Below are positions 16,658-26,291 of a DNA stretch of 64,000 bases, in pieces. The stretch's first letter is position 1; every line of letters begins with the position of its first letter. The notes under the pieces were generated by a model. It worked only from the letters and a program-made list of their open reading frames with translations, ran no database searches and had not been told where the DNA came from. Position numbers and translations under genes: made by a program. Source of the stretch: Burkholderia pseudomultivorans (GTDB lineage Bacteria; Pseudomonadota; Gammaproteobacteria; Burkholderiales; Burkholderiaceae); contig NZ_CP013377.1 of assembly GCF_001718415.1 (NCBI RefSeq), positions 310,001-374,000 of the forward strand. Reading direction: 5' to 3'.

Positions 16658-17023
16658 TCACCGCACCGCCAACACCGGCGCCGTCCGAACCTCGACAGGC
16701 AGATCGTTGTCCGCCGCGAACTGCATCGCGAAGTCGAACGCGTCCGCGCACACGTCGCGCAGCTCGCCCGACACGAACAGGCATTTGATGCCGCCCGCGA
16801 CGACGGGCATCGCCAGCCGCGTGAGCGCACCCGGATGGCCGGGCCGCCGTTCGCCGACGAACAGCGTGATGACGCCCGCGAGGCGCTCGGGCCAGTCGCT
16901 CGGGCGGAAGGTTTTCTGGGCGCGCGTGACGCCGCGGATCAGGTAGCCGTCGATGCGGTCCTGCTCGGTGATTTCGATGCGATCCATGCCGGTGCGGTCC
17001 TCGTTCGCTTCATTCGCCGCCAT
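16658..17023 (-). CDS. DUF3579 domain protein
   Basis: This 121-residue protein has the DUF3579 pattern common in Burkholderiales: LIRGVTRAQKTFRPSDWPERLAGVI near residue 28, GIKCLFV and a C-terminal DFAMQFAADNDL helix. No signal peptide or membrane segment is seen. Its start overlaps the end of the dctD-like gene by 14 bp, so it is the last gene of the carrier-dctB-dctD unit. The biochemical role is unknown; position suggests something linked to carboxylate sensing or use. Confidence 0.88.
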   Translation of the reverse strand: MAANEANEDRTGMDRIEITEQDRIDGYLIRGVTRAQKTFRPSDWPERLAGVITLFVGERRPGHPGALTRLAMPVVAGGIKCLFVSGELRDVCADAFDFAMQFAADNDLPVEVRTAPVLAVR

Positions 17024-18371
17024 CGGCCGCCGCGTCGCCGCGCGTCGGAATCCGCAGGTGGCGCAGCTTGTGATAGAGCGTTTTCTTCGGCATCCCGAGC
17101 GCGACGCTCGCGTCCGCGACGTTGCCGTGGTGACGCCGCAGCATGTCCTCGATCAGCATCCGCTCGAAATACGCGAGCTGCTCCGCGAGCGTGCTTCCCG
17201 CCGCGCCCGGGCCGCCGGCCGACAGCAGGCTGTCGCCGGTCAGGCCGAGCACGAAGCGATCCGCGACGTTCTGCAGCTCGCGCACGTTGCCGGGCCACGC
17301 GTGCGTCATCAGTTCGGACACCTGCGCAGCGGACACGACCGGCGCCGGCTGGCCGAAGCGCCGCGCGGCCGCGAGCACGAAATGCTCGAACAGCAGCGGC
17401 ACGTCCTCGCGCCGCTCGCGCAGCGGCGGCAATTCGATCTGCGCGACGTTCAGGCGGTACAGCAGGTCGGCGCGGAACCGGCCCTCGGCCGCGAGTTCGG
17501 CGAGATCGGCCTTCGACGCGGCGATCACGCGGCAATCGACCGGAATCAATTCGTTCGCGCCGAGCCGTTCGACCACGCGCTCCTGCAGGACGCGCAGCAT
17601 CTTGATCTGCAGCGGAATCGGCATCGTCTCGATCTCGTCGAGAAACAGCGTGCCGCCGTGCGCCCATTCGATCTTGCCGATCCGCTTCTTGATCGCGCCC
17701 GTAAACGCGCCGGCCTCGTGGCCGAACAGCTCGCTCTCGAAGATCTGCTCGGGCAGGCCGCCGCAGTTCAGCGCGACGAAATGCGCATCGCGGCGCCCGC
17801 CGAAATCGTGCAGGCTGCGCGCGATCAATTCCTTGCCGGTGCCCGTCTCGCCGGTGATCAGCACCGACACCGACGTATCGGCGAGGCGCAGGATCTTCTT
17901 GCGCACGTCGGCCATCGCGGGCGACTTGCCGAGCACGAACGCCTCGATGCCCTGCCAGTTGTTCAGCACCGCGCGCAGCCCCTGCACTTCGAGCGTGAGG
18001 CGGCGCTTCTCGACCGCGCGCGCGACGCGCCCCGCGATCAGGTCCGACGAAAACGGCTTCTCGATGAAGTCGTAGGCGCCGTCGTGCATCGCGCCGACGG
18101 CCGTCGAGATGTCCGCGTGGCCGCTGATCAGCACGACCGGGATCTGCGGATCGACGGCCATCACGCGTTCGAGCAGCTGCAGCCCGTCGATGCCGGGCAT
18201 CCGCACGTCCGACACGATCACGACCGGCGCGCCGGGCGCGACCTGCGCGAGCGCGTCGGCGGCCGATGCGAATGCGTCGACCGGAAACCCGGCGAGCGCG
18301 ACAGCCTGCTCGACGCCGATCCGGACGTTTTCATCGTCCTCGACGACCAGCACGCGGATTTCATCTTCCAT
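17010..18371 (-). CDS. dctD: Sigma54-dependent response regulator, DctD-like
   Basis: This 453-residue NtrC-type activator has a receiver domain at 1-120 (acidic VVEDDEN at the start, phospho-acceptor Asp in VSDVRMPG, Lys in EKPF). The AAA+ sigma54-interaction domain has GETGTGKE as Walker A and GAFTGA as the sigma54-contact loop. A Fis-type HTH at the C-terminus has LGMPKKTLYHKLRHL. The ATG at 18371 lies inside the end of the kinase gene (11-bp overlap). It should act on the -24/-12 promoter upstream of the 2-hydroxycarboxylate carrier. The symbol follows the DctB/DctD family; the actual ligand may be citrate or malate rather than C4-dicarboxylates in general. Confidence 0.9.
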   Translation of the reverse strand: MEDEIRVLVVEDDENVRIGVEQAVALAGFPVDAFASAADALAQVAPGAPVVIVSDVRMPGIDGLQLLERVMAVDPQIPVVLISGHADISTAVGAMHDGAYDFIEKPFSSDLIAGRVARAVEKRRLTLEVQGLRAVLNNWQGIEAFVLGKSPAMADVRKKILRLADTSVSVLITGETGTGKELIARSLHDFGGRRDAHFVALNCGGLPEQIFESELFGHEAGAFTGAIKKRIGKIEWAHGGTLFLDEIETMPIPLQIKMLRVLQERVVERLGANELIPVDCRVIAASKADLAELAAEGRFRADLLYRLNVAQIELPPLRERREDVPLLFEHFVLAAARRFGQPAPVVSAAQVSELMTHAWPGNVRELQNVADRFVLGLTGDSLLSAGGPGAAGSTLAEQLAYFERMLIEDMLRRHHGNVADASVALGMPKKTLYHKLRHLRIPTRGDAAADGGE

Positions 18372-20256
18372 GTTCTGTCCTTTGCGGCGTGGCCGCCGCG
18401 AATTCGATACTGAACTGCGCGCCACCGCCGTCGCGGTTCGTCGCGGCGATCTTCGCGCCGAACCCTTCGACGATCCGCGACGTGATCGCGAGGCCGAGCC
18501 CAAGGCCCTGGCCGCGCGGCTTGGTCGTGACGAACGGCTCGAACAGGTGCGGCAGCACGTCGGGCGCGATGCCGGCGCCGGAATCCGTCACGGTGAAGCG
18601 CACGCGCCCGTGCGCGTCCGGCGCGTCGGCGGCGATGGCGATGCGGCGCACCGGCGCGTCGTGCACCGCGTCGAGCGCGTTGCCGAGCAGGTTCACGATC
18701 ACCTGCTGCAACTGGCTCGATTCGGCGGAGACCGTCGTGCCGGGCGGAATGTTCACGTCGAGCTGCACGCCTTCGTCGCGGATCCGCGCGTCGTAGATCA
18801 GCCGCGCATGCGCGACGGCCTCCGCGAGCGATACCGCGACGCGCTCGACGTCGGGCTTGCGCGCGAAGGTCTTCAGTTCGCCGGTGAGCACGGCCATGCT
18901 GTCGACGAGCTTGCCGATCCGCTCGAGATTCGCATAGGCCGGCGCCGGCTGGCCGCGCTCGAAGAAGGTGCGCGCGTTGTCGCACAGCGTGCGGATCGCG
19001 ACCAGCGGCTGGTTCAGCTCGTGCGTGAGGCCTGCGGCCATCTGTCCGAGCACCGCCAGCTTGCCCGCGTGCACGACTTCCTGCTGCGAATCGCGCAGCC
19101 GCTGCTCGGTGCGCTCGCGCTCGACGATCTCGCGCTGCATCCGTTCGTTCGCGGCCGTCAGCGCGGCCGTGCGCTGCGCGACGGTCAGTTCGAGCCGGTC
19201 GTTCGCGCGGCGCAGCGCGTCCTGCGCGCTCAGCCGTGCCGCGATCGCGCGGCGGCGCTGGATCGCATAGCCGGCCAGCAGTGCGGCGATCAGGAACGCG
19301 CCGGTGACGAACACGAACGCCGTCTGCTGCTGGCGCCGCGCACCCGCGATGTCGAGCAGCACCATCAGCGAATCGCCCGCCTGCGGCGCGGGACGCGACA
19401 TGACCAGATAGCGCGTCGCCCGCCCCGCGTGGTGCGGATCGGGGAAGGTGCCGAACCACGCGGCGGCGCTGCGGTCGCCGATGCGGCGGTACGGCAGCGC
19501 GTCGACGGTGCGTCCCGCGTACTGGCGCGAGGCCTGGATGTCGCGCTGCTGCTGCGCGGTGATCGGGCGCAGCGCGGTGAATTTCCATGCGGGTTCGGTG
19601 GAGATCACGACCACGCCGTTGCTGTCGACGACCATCGCCGCGACGCCCGGCGCGCGCCACGCCGATTCGAGCGGATCGACGCTGACCTTGACGGCCGCCG
19701 CGCCGATCGGCACGCCGTCGTCGCGCACCGCGCTCGCGAAGTAGACGCCCGGCACGCCGGTATTGGTGCCGATGCCGAAGAAGCGGCCGCTGCCGCGCGC
19801 GAGCGCGTCCTTGAAGTATGGCCGGTACGACACGTTCGTGCCGACGAAGCTGAGCGTCTCGTTCCAGTTGCTGGCGGCGATCACCTCGCCGCGCAGGTCG
19901 ATCACGTCGACCGCACCGCTGCCCGCGTCGCGGTTCACGGCCTCGAGATAGGTGTTCACCGTGTGCACGAGTTCGGGCGAACCGTGCGGGGACGCCTTCA
20001 GCAGCGCGCGCACGCCGTCCTGCCGCGCGACCAGCGCGGGCAGGATCTCGAAGCGGCCGAGCTCGCTCTTCAGGCTCGACGCATACAGGTCGAGCCGGTG
20101 CGCGCCGTTCTCCTCGAGCGCGTCGATCGCGCGCTCCCACGCGATATCGACGGCCGCGCCCGCCACGCCGACATACAGCACGGCGGCCGACGCCCAGCCC
20201 CACCACGGAATTCCCTTGAAGCTCTTCTGCACGTTCGCCCTCATCGAAGCCCGCAT
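18361..20256 (-). CDS. dctB: Sensor histidine kinase, DctB-like
   Basis: This 631-residue membrane kinase has TM1 at about 18-38, a periplasmic double-Cache sensor (about 40-290) with the YRPYFKDAL and YFASAV motifs of DctB sensors, and TM2 near 300-325 (VFVTGAFLIAALLAGYAI). A coiled-coil linker, a HisKA box GLTHELNQPL and a HATPase domain with DSGAGI and GLGLGLAI follow. It is encoded between the carrier and the response regulator, all on the minus strand. DctB-type Cache domains bind small carboxylates directly, which fits the adjacent carrier. The start at 20256 or 20244 cannot be settled by the weak ribosome-binding sites. Confidence 0.9.
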   Translation of the reverse strand: MRASMRANVQKSFKGIPWWGWASAAVLYVGVAGAAVDIAWERAIDALEENGAHRLDLYASSLKSELGRFEILPALVARQDGVRALLKASPHGSPELVHTVNTYLEAVNRDAGSGAVDVIDLRGEVIAASNWNETLSFVGTNVSYRPYFKDALARGSGRFFGIGTNTGVPGVYFASAVRDDGVPIGAAAVKVSVDPLESAWRAPGVAAMVVDSNGVVVISTEPAWKFTALRPITAQQQRDIQASRQYAGRTVDALPYRRIGDRSAAAWFGTFPDPHHAGRATRYLVMSRPAPQAGDSLMVLLDIAGARRQQQTAFVFVTGAFLIAALLAGYAIQRRRAIAARLSAQDALRRANDRLELTVAQRTAALTAANERMQREIVERERTEQRLRDSQQEVVHAGKLAVLGQMAAGLTHELNQPLVAIRTLCDNARTFFERGQPAPAYANLERIGKLVDSMAVLTGELKTFARKPDVERVAVSLAEAVAHARLIYDARIRDEGVQLDVNIPPGTTVSAESSQLQQVIVNLLGNALDAVHDAPVRRIAIAADAPDAHGRVRFTVTDSGAGIAPDVLPHLFEPFVTTKPRGQGLGLGLAITSRIVEGFGAKIAATNRDGGGAQFSIEFAAATPQRTEHGR

Positions 20257-20362
20257 CCGCGTGAACCGGCGCCGGCGGGCCCCAACGACGCGCGCCGCGC
20301 GCCGGCAGGACCGGCGGCGGCGCGTGCGGGGCGGCCGGCGCGACGGTGCGCGCGGCGGCGCC

Positions 20363-21727
20363 TCATCCGAAGTGGGCGACCAGGATCAGCGTGACCGTGA
20401 CGACGATCGCGCCGCCGATGCGCGTCGCGATCTGCGCGAACGGCATCAGCTGCATCCGGTTCGCGGCGGTCAGGATCGCGACGTCGCCGGTGCCGCCCTG
20501 GCCGCTGTGGCAGGCGTTCACGATTGCGGTGTCGATAGGGTACATCTTCATCAGGCGGCCGACCACGAAACCGGTGCCCATCAGCGTCGCGACCGTCGCC
20601 ACGATCGTCACGACGTTGACGAGCGTGAACGCGGCGGTCAGCTTGTCCCACGGCGTCATCGCGACGCCGATCGCGAACAGCAGCGGATAGGTGACGGCGG
20701 TCGAGAAGAACTTGTAGACGACGAACGCGCCTTCCTGCAGCGGCGGCGACACGGCGCGCGCGAGCTTCACGAGCACCGCGAGGAACAGCATCGCGACCGG
20801 CGCCGGCAGCCCGAACAGCTTGTGCGCCATCAGGCCGACGAGGTAGAGCGTGATCGCCGTGATGCCGGCGCCCGCGATGTGCGACACGTCGACGTGGCCG
20901 CGGAGTTCTTCGCTTTCCGGCGTCATGTCGCCGCTTTCGCCGACCTGCAGGCGGCCGTTGCCGGTCAGGTGCGGCAGGCGCTTGCCGAGCATGTCGAGCG
21001 CGCCGGACAGGATGATCGCGGTCAGGCTGCCGAGCATCACCGGCGGCAGCACCATCGCGAACATCTCGCCCTGCGGCAGGTGCATCAGTTCCGAATAGCC
21101 GATCGACAGCGGAATCGCGCCTTCGCCGACGCCGCCGGCCATGATCGGCACGACGATGTACAGCAGCGTGTGGCGCGCGCCGAGGCCGAGCGCGGTACCG
21201 ACGGCCGTGCCGACGATCGCCGCGGCGACCGAGCCCGCCGCGAGCGGCACGAAGATCTTCAGGAAGCCCTGGATCAGCACGCGGCGATCCATGCTCAGGA
21301 TGCTGCCGACGATGATCGATGCGATGAACAGGTACAGGAAATTGGTCGACTTCGTGAACTCGACGGTGAGGTTCAGCACCGGCTTCGGCAGCACGTGGTA
21401 GTACGTGAGCGCCGACGGCACGAAGGTCGCGAAGATCGCGGCCGCGCCGATGTTGCGCAGCAGCGGCAGGCGCTTGCCGAGTTCCGCGCACGTGAAGCCG
21501 AAGAACGCGAGCACCGCGATCGCCATCGAGATCTCGCCGGGCACCTTGCCCGTCACCGAGAAGCCGACGATCAGCGCGAGCAGGATGAAGTAGACGGGCA
21601 GCGGAATGATGCCGATGCGGATTTCCATCAGCTTCCACCAGCCTTCCGGCCAGAAGCGCTCGCGCGCGGCGGGGCGGGCGTCGGAAATCGGCTCCGGATG
21701 AGCCGGGGTGTGGATAGAGGTCTGCAA
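20363..21727 (-). CDS. 2-hydroxycarboxylate transporter (CitS/MaeN-type)
   Basis: This 454-residue carrier of the 2HCT family imports citrate or malate with Na+ or H+. The family's two re-entrant-loop motifs are clear: MAGGVGEGAIPLS in the N-terminal half and SGQGGTGDVAILT in the C-terminal half. About 11 membrane helices follow a roughly 45-residue cytosolic N-terminus. A TTG start at 21727 is used, supported by AGGAGA 6 bases upstream. It is the first gene of a unit with dctB, dctD and DUF3579, headed by a sigma54 promoter. Confidence 0.9.
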   Translation of the reverse strand: MQTSIHTPAHPEPISDARPAARERFWPEGWWKLMEIRIGIIPLPVYFILLALIVGFSVTGKVPGEISMAIAVLAFFGFTCAELGKRLPLLRNIGAAAIFATFVPSALTYYHVLPKPVLNLTVEFTKSTNFLYLFIASIIVGSILSMDRRVLIQGFLKIFVPLAAGSVAAAIVGTAVGTALGLGARHTLLYIVVPIMAGGVGEGAIPLSIGYSELMHLPQGEMFAMVLPPVMLGSLTAIILSGALDMLGKRLPHLTGNGRLQVGESGDMTPESEELRGHVDVSHIAGAGITAITLYLVGLMAHKLFGLPAPVAMLFLAVLVKLARAVSPPLQEGAFVVYKFFSTAVTYPLLFAIGVAMTPWDKLTAAFTLVNVVTIVATVATLMGTGFVVGRLMKMYPIDTAIVNACHSGQGGTGDVAILTAANRMQLMPFAQIATRIGGAIVVTVTLILVAHFG

Positions 21728-21787
21728 GACGTGTCTCCTGATGTTGGAATGCCGGCAGTGCGTCGCGGCATCGTGTGCCGACTATTA

Positions 21788-21803
21788 CGCAACGTCCGTG
21801 CCA
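21788..21803 (-). promoter_or_regulatory. Sigma54 (-24/-12) promoter of the 2-hydroxycarboxylate carrier
   Basis: Read on the minus strand, TGGCACG-N4-TTGCG matches the RpoN consensus with the invariant GG and GC at correct spacing. It lies about 60 bp upstream of the carrier start codon and in the same unit as a sigma54 activator gene. Promoter strength and use are inferred. Confidence 0.8.
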
Positions 21804-21885
21804 GGAGCGGCTTTCTGGTTTGCCTCGCAAGCCTTTGATTTAAAAGGAATTCATTTCGTCTGCCGAAAGGGTCGCGCGGGCGCCG

Positions 21886-21932
21886 TTCCGAGATTTCGGA
21901 ATTCGGCCGGCGGGCAGGCCGAGATCTCGGCC
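21886..21932. promoter_or_regulatory. Two phased palindromes, candidate DctD upstream activating sites
   Basis: TTCCGAGATTTCGGAA (21886-21901) and GGCCGAGATCTCGGCC (21917-21932) share the core CCGAGATnTCGG. Their centres are 31 bp apart, close to three helical turns. They sit about 85-140 bp upstream of the -24/-12 promoter, the usual range for sigma54 enhancers. They are not explained by any gene in the region. Confidence 0.7.
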
Positions 21933-22145
21933 ACGCGCGCGGCCGCGGCTCCGGCGCGCCCATATCGCGCCATATCGCCGGACGCGATTTTCTTCGCACA
22001 ATCGCTTCGTAGACCGTCCCCGCGCCGCTCTCTATCATCGGCTGATCCGTTTCCGATGCGACGACGACCGTCCGGAGAACGCCCGCGCGTTCGCCGCGGC
22101 GCCGCTCATCCATCGCCACCGTCTTTGGACAGGAGAGTGGTTTCC

Positions 22146-22985
22146 ATGCTGCACGCCGTTTTTTCCGCCCGCGTCTTTTCCGGGCGGTTCGCCCGTTCCG
22201 TCCGGCTGTTCGCGGCCGCGCTGCTCGGCGTCGCGCTGCTGAACGGCGCGCGGGCCGACACCGCGCCGCTGAAGGTCGGCATCGCGACGAGCCCGCAGAT
22301 CGATGCGCTGAAAATCGCCGCAAAGGAGGCGAAGGCGCAGGGGCTCGACGTGAAGATCATCGAGTTCACCGACTGGAACACGCCGAATGCGGCGCTCGCG
22401 AACAAGGACATCGACGTCAACTACTTCCAGCACATCCCGTTTCTTCAGAACGCGAAGAAGCAGGGCGGCTACGACTTCGTCGCGATCGCGCCCGGCACGA
22501 TCATGAAGATCGGCCTCTATTCGAAGAAGGTGAAAAGCTTCGGCGAGCTGAAGGACGGCGCGAAGGTCGCGATCGCGAACGATCCGGTCAACGGCGACCG
22601 CGGTTTGCTGCTGCTGCAGCGCGCCGGCCTGATCACGCTGAAGCCGGGCGTCGACTATCGCGCGACGACGCGCGACATCGTCGCGAACCCGAAGCACCTG
22701 AAGATCATCGCGCTCGAAGCGTCGCAACTCGCGCGCTCGCTCGACGACGTCGACCTCGCGCAGGGCTATCCGAGCTTCATCAAGCTCGCCGGCACCACCG
22801 ACCCGAACAGCGCGCTGCTGTTCGACGGCACGGAGAACAAGAGCTTCGCGATCCAGTGGGTCGTGCGGCCCGACAGCGTGAACGATCCGCGCATCCGCAA
22901 GTTCATCGCGATCTACCAGCATTCGCCGGCGGTGCGCAAGGCGCTCGACAACGCGTTCGGCTCGCTGTACGCGATCGCGTGGTGA
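22146..22985 (+). CDS. MetQ/NlpA-family ABC substrate-binding protein
   Basis: This 279-residue periplasmic binding protein has a signal peptide (about residues 1-36, ending GARADT) followed by the NlpA fold: [12 protein letters not shown], the [23 protein letters not shown] segment and the C-terminal [10 protein letters not shown]. MetQ is usually a lipoprotein; no lipobox is seen here, so this one is probably soluble. It heads a tight operon with a flavin monooxygenase, the ATPase, the permease, a ferritin-like protein and a second flavin enzyme. That context points to uptake of an organosulfur compound rather than methionine itself, though D/L-methionine remains possible. Confidence 0.9.
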   Translation: MLHAVFSARVFSGRFARSVRLFAAALLGVALLNGARADTAPLKVGIATSPQIDALKIAAKEAKAQGLDVKIIEFTDWNTPNAALANKDIDVNYFQHIPFLQNAKKQGGYDFVAIAPGTIMKIGLYSKKVKSFGELKDGAKVAIANDPVNGDRGLLLLQRAGLITLKPGVDYRATTRDIVANPKHLKIIALEASQLARSLDDVDLAQGYPSFIKLAGTTDPNSALLFDGTENKSFAIQWVVRPDSVNDPRIRKFIAIYQHSPAVRKALDNAFGSLYAIAW

Positions 22986-22996
22986 AGGAGGCGAGC

Positions 22997-24400
22997 ATGG
23001 CCAACCCGAAGAAGATCCTGCTCAACGCGTTCAACATGAACTGCGTCGGGCACATCAATCACGGTCTGTGGACGCATCCGCGCGACCGCTCCGCGCACTA
23101 CACCGATCTCGACTACTGGACCGATCTCGCGAAGACGCTCGAACGCGGCAAGTTCGACGGCATCTTTCTCGCGGACATCGTCGGCGTGTACGACGTGTTC
23201 GGCGGCGGCCCCGATACCGCGCTGCGCGAATCGGTGCAGGTGCCCGTCAACGATCCGCTGCTGCTGGTGCCGGCGATGGCGCAGGTCACGCGGCATCTCG
23301 GCTTCGGCGTGACCGCGAACCTGACCTACGAGCCGCCGTACCTGTTCGCGCGCCGCATGTCGACGCTCGATCACCTGACCAAGGGGCGCGTCGGCTGGAA
23401 CATCGTCACCGGCTATCTCGACAGCGCTGCACGCGGGATGGGACTCGCGCAGCAGATCGGTCACGACGACCGCTACGAGCGCGCGGACGACTACATGGAC
23501 GTCGTCTACAAGCTGTGGGAGCAGAGCTGGGACGACGACGCGGTGATCCGCGACGCGCGGGCGCGCGTGTTTGCGCAGCCGGGCAAGGTGCGGCGCGTGA
23601 AGCACGACGGGCCGTTCTATTCGGTCGATGCGATCCATCTGAGCGAGCCGTCGCCGCAGCGCACGCCGGTGCTGTACCAGGCCGGTTCGTCGGCGCGCGG
23701 CGTCGAGTTCGCGGGCCGGCATGCGGAATGCGTGTTCGTGAACGGCCAGAGCAAGGCGGCCGCGCGCGCGGCCGCACTCGACATTCGTGCGGCGGCGGCG
23801 CGGCAGGGGCGCGATCCGGCGTCGATCAGGATCTTTGCCGGCGTGAGCGTCGTGACGGCCGAGACCGAACGGCTCGCGCGCGAGAAGTTCGACGAGTACC
23901 GGCGCTACGCGAGCCCGGAAGCGGGGCTCGCGCATTTCGCGAGCTCGACCGGCATCGACTTCGCGAAGTACGGCCTCGACGAGCCGATCTCCTACGTGAA
24001 GACCGACTCGATCCAGTCGGCCGTGGACGCAATCTCGCGCAAGAGCACGAGCGGCACGTGGACCGTGCGGCGGATGCTCGAACAGATGTCGCTCGGCGGC
24101 CGCTATGCGCCGATCGTCGGCTCGCCGTCGCAGGTCGCGGACGAGCTGCAGTCGTGGATCGACGAGACCGGCATCGACGGCTTCAACCTGACGCGTACCG
24201 TGATGCCCGAGTCGTTCGAGGATTTCGTCGACTGGGTCGTGCCCGAGCTGCAGAACCGCGGCGTCTACAAGGAAGACTACGATCCCGCGCCGACGCTGCG
24301 CGAGAAGCTGTTCGGCGCGGGCGCGCGCCTGCCGGCCTGGCATACGGGCGCGCAGCATCGGCCGGCCGCGGCCGAATCCGCGCAACCCGCGCATGCATGA
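22997..24400 (+). CDS. FMN-dependent monooxygenase, NtaA/SnaA/DszA family (LLM class)
   Basis: This 467-residue flavin-dependent oxygenase of the bacterial-luciferase superfamily has typical family segments: [23 protein letters not shown] at the start, [47 protein letters not shown] and [19 protein letters not shown]. Members of this subgroup (DszA, NtaA, SnaA) use FMNH2 from a separate reductase to oxidise sulfones or chelators. No reductase gene is nearby. AAGGAGG precedes the ATG. It sits between binding-protein and ATPase genes, so it probably acts on the imported substrate, releasing sulfite from a sulfur compound. Confidence 0.9.
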   Translation: MANPKKILLNAFNMNCVGHINHGLWTHPRDRSAHYTDLDYWTDLAKTLERGKFDGIFLADIVGVYDVFGGGPDTALRESVQVPVNDPLLLVPAMAQVTRHLGFGVTANLTYEPPYLFARRMSTLDHLTKGRVGWNIVTGYLDSAARGMGLAQQIGHDDRYERADDYMDVVYKLWEQSWDDDAVIRDARARVFAQPGKVRRVKHDGPFYSVDAIHLSEPSPQRTPVLYQAGSSARGVEFAGRHAECVFVNGQSKAAARAAALDIRAAAARQGRDPASIRIFAGVSVVTAETERLAREKFDEYRRYASPEAGLAHFASSTGIDFAKYGLDEPISYVKTDSIQSAVDAISRKSTSGTWTVRRMLEQMSLGGRYAPIVGSPSQVADELQSWIDETGIDGFNLTRTVMPESFEDFVDWVVPELQNRGVYKEDYDPAPTLREKLFGAGARLPAWHTGAQHRPAAAESAQPAHA

Positions 24401-24417
24401 ACGTGACGGAGCAGGCG

Positions 24418-25590
24418 ATGACGCAATTGTTCGATACGCTGGGTTTCGTCGAGGCATCGGCCGCTGCAGCGCGCGACGTGGATGACGCGCATCGCGTGGC
24501 GCCGGACGGCGCTGCGGCGGTGTCGTTCGAACACGTCGGCAAGGTGTTCGCGTCGCCGCGCGGCCAGGCCGCCGCGCTGCGCGACGTGACGCTCGAGGTG
24601 CGGCGCGGCGAGGTGTTCGGCATCATCGGCCGCAGCGGCGCCGGGAAGTCGACGCTGCTGCGGCTCGTCAACGGGCTCGAACGCCCGAGTTCGGGCCGCG
24701 TGCGCGTGCAGGGCGTCGATGTCGGCGCGCTCGACGAGAACGGGCTCGTCGCGCTGCGGCGCCGCACCGGCATGGTGTTCCAGCACTTCAACCTGCTGTC
24801 CGCGAAGACGGTGTTCGACAACGTCGCGCTGCCGCTGAAGATCGCCGGCGTGCCGAAGCCCGAGCGGGCGCGCAAGGTCGACGCCTTGCTCGAACTCGTC
24901 GGGCTGACCGCGAAGCGCGACGCGTATCCGGCCAGCCTGTCGGGCGGCCAGAAGCAGCGCGTCGGCATTGCGCGCGCGCTCGTGCACGATCCCGAGGTGC
25001 TGCTGTGCGACGAGGCGACCTCGGCGCTCGATCCCGAGACGACGCAGTCGATCCTCGCGCTGCTCGCCGACATCAATCGCCGTCTCGGGCTGACGATCGT
25101 GCTGATCACGCATGAAATGGAAGTGATCCGCGCGGTGTGCGACACGGTCGCGGTGATCGAGCAGGGCGAGGTCGTCGAAACGGGCCCCGTATGGCGCGTG
25201 TTCGGCAATCCGCAGCACGGCGCGACGCGCGCGCTGCTCAGCACGCTCGTGCACGACCTGCCGGCCGAACTCGCCGCGCGCGTGCAGCCGCTGTCCGGGC
25301 AGGCCGCGCTGCCCGACGGCGCGCAGGTCGTGCTCGACGTGCGCTACACGGGCGAGAGCGGCGGCGAGCCGGACGTCGGCGCGCTCGCGGCCGCGCTCGG
25401 CGGCTCGGTGCGGTTCCTGCATGGCGGCATCGAGCGCATCCAGGGCCATGCGCAAGGGCGCCTCGTGATCGCGGCGGCGCCGCCGCGCGCGGACGATGCC
25501 GGCGTCGCGCCCGCACGCGGCGCGGTCGCCGTGCTGCTCGAACGCGCGCGCCGCCACGCGAATCATGCGGAGGTGCTCGGCTATGTTTGA
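24418..25590 (+). CDS. MetN-like ABC transporter ATPase
   Basis: This protein of about 390 residues has Walker [10 protein letters not shown]-loop VFQHFNLL, signature LSGGQKQR and Walker [16 protein letters not shown]-terminal extension (about the last 100 residues) resembles the NIL ligand-sensing domain of MetN. Two starts are possible. The ATG at 24397 overlaps the previous stop (ATGA), and the ATG at 24418 has GGAG 6 bases upstream; I use the latter. An N-terminal extension of about 35 residues before the ATPase core is longer than in E. coli MetN. It overlaps the permease gene by 8 bp. Confidence 0.9.
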   Translation: MTQLFDTLGFVEASAAAARDVDDAHRVAPDGAAAVSFEHVGKVFASPRGQAAALRDVTLEVRRGEVFGIIGRSGAGKSTLLRLVNGLERPSSGRVRVQGVDVGALDENGLVALRRRTGMVFQHFNLLSAKTVFDNVALPLKIAGVPKPERARKVDALLELVGLTAKRDAYPASLSGGQKQRVGIARALVHDPEVLLCDEATSALDPETTQSILALLADINRRLGLTIVLITHEMEVIRAVCDTVAVIEQGEVVETGPVWRVFGNPQHGATRALLSTLVHDLPAELAARVQPLSGQAALPDGAQVVLDVRYTGESGGEPDVGALAAALGGSVRFLHGGIERIQGHAQGRLVIAAAPPRADDAGVAPARGAVAVLLERARRHANHAEVLGYV

Positions 25591-26239
25591 GCTGTGGTGG
25601 CCCGAACTGCTCGACGCGATCCGCGACACGCTGTCGATGGTCGCCGCGTCGGCCGCGATCGCCGCGCTGATCGGCGTTCCGCTCGCGGTGATCCTCGTGA
25701 CGACCGCGCCCGGCGGCATCTACGAGCGGCGCGGCCTGAACGCGGTGCTCGGCGCGCTCGTCAACGTGTTCCGCTCGACGCCCTTCATCATCCTGCTGGT
25801 CGCGCTGCTGCCGTTTACGCGCGTGCTGATCGGCACGACGATCGGCGTATGGGCCGCCGTCGTGCCGCTGTCGATCGCCGCGATCCCGTTCTTCGCGCGG
25901 ATCGCCGAAGTGAGCCTGCGCGAAGTCGACCGCGGGCTGATCGAGGCCGCGCTCGCGATGGGCGCGAAGCGCCGCCATATCGTGTGGCACGTGCTGCTGC
26001 CCGAGGCGCTGCCCGGCATGCTCGGCGGCTTCACGATCACGGTCGTCGCGCTGATCGGCTCGACCGCGATGGCGGGCGCCGTCGGCGCGGGCGGCCTCGG
26101 CGATCTCGCGATCCGCTACGGCTACCAGCGTTTCGACACCACCGTCATGGCGACCGTGATCGTGATCCTGATCGCGCTCGTCTCGGCCGTGCAAATCACG
26201 GGCGACCGCCTGGTCCGACGCGTGACCCGGCGTGCCTGA
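25583..26239 (+). CDS. MetI-like ABC transporter permease
   Basis: This 218-residue integral membrane protein has five predicted helices. The binding-protein-dependent transport motif [26 protein letters not shown] (the EAA loop, about residues 130-155) contacts the ATPase. The segment [31 protein letters not shown] is characteristic of MetI permeases. It overlaps the ATPase gene by 8 bp and completes a MetQ-N-I type importer interleaved with oxidative enzymes. Confidence 0.92.
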   Translation: MFELWWPELLDAIRDTLSMVAASAAIAALIGVPLAVILVTTAPGGIYERRGLNAVLGALVNVFRSTPFIILLVALLPFTRVLIGTTIGVWAAVVPLSIAAIPFFARIAEVSLREVDRGLIEAALAMGAKRRHIVWHVLLPEALPGMLGGFTITVVALIGSTAMAGAVGAGGLGDLAIRYGYQRFDTTVMATVIVILIALVSAVQITGDRLVRRVTRRA

Positions 26240-26291
26240 GCGACGTCACGAGCGTCTGCTCGCCTCATCAACGATCCTGGAACCGAACATC

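Noticed and set aside
21990..22145. Possible SAM or other methionine riboswitch ahead of the MetQ-like gene.
   Set aside because: No conserved riboswitch core or terminator-antiterminator pair is visible in the leader.
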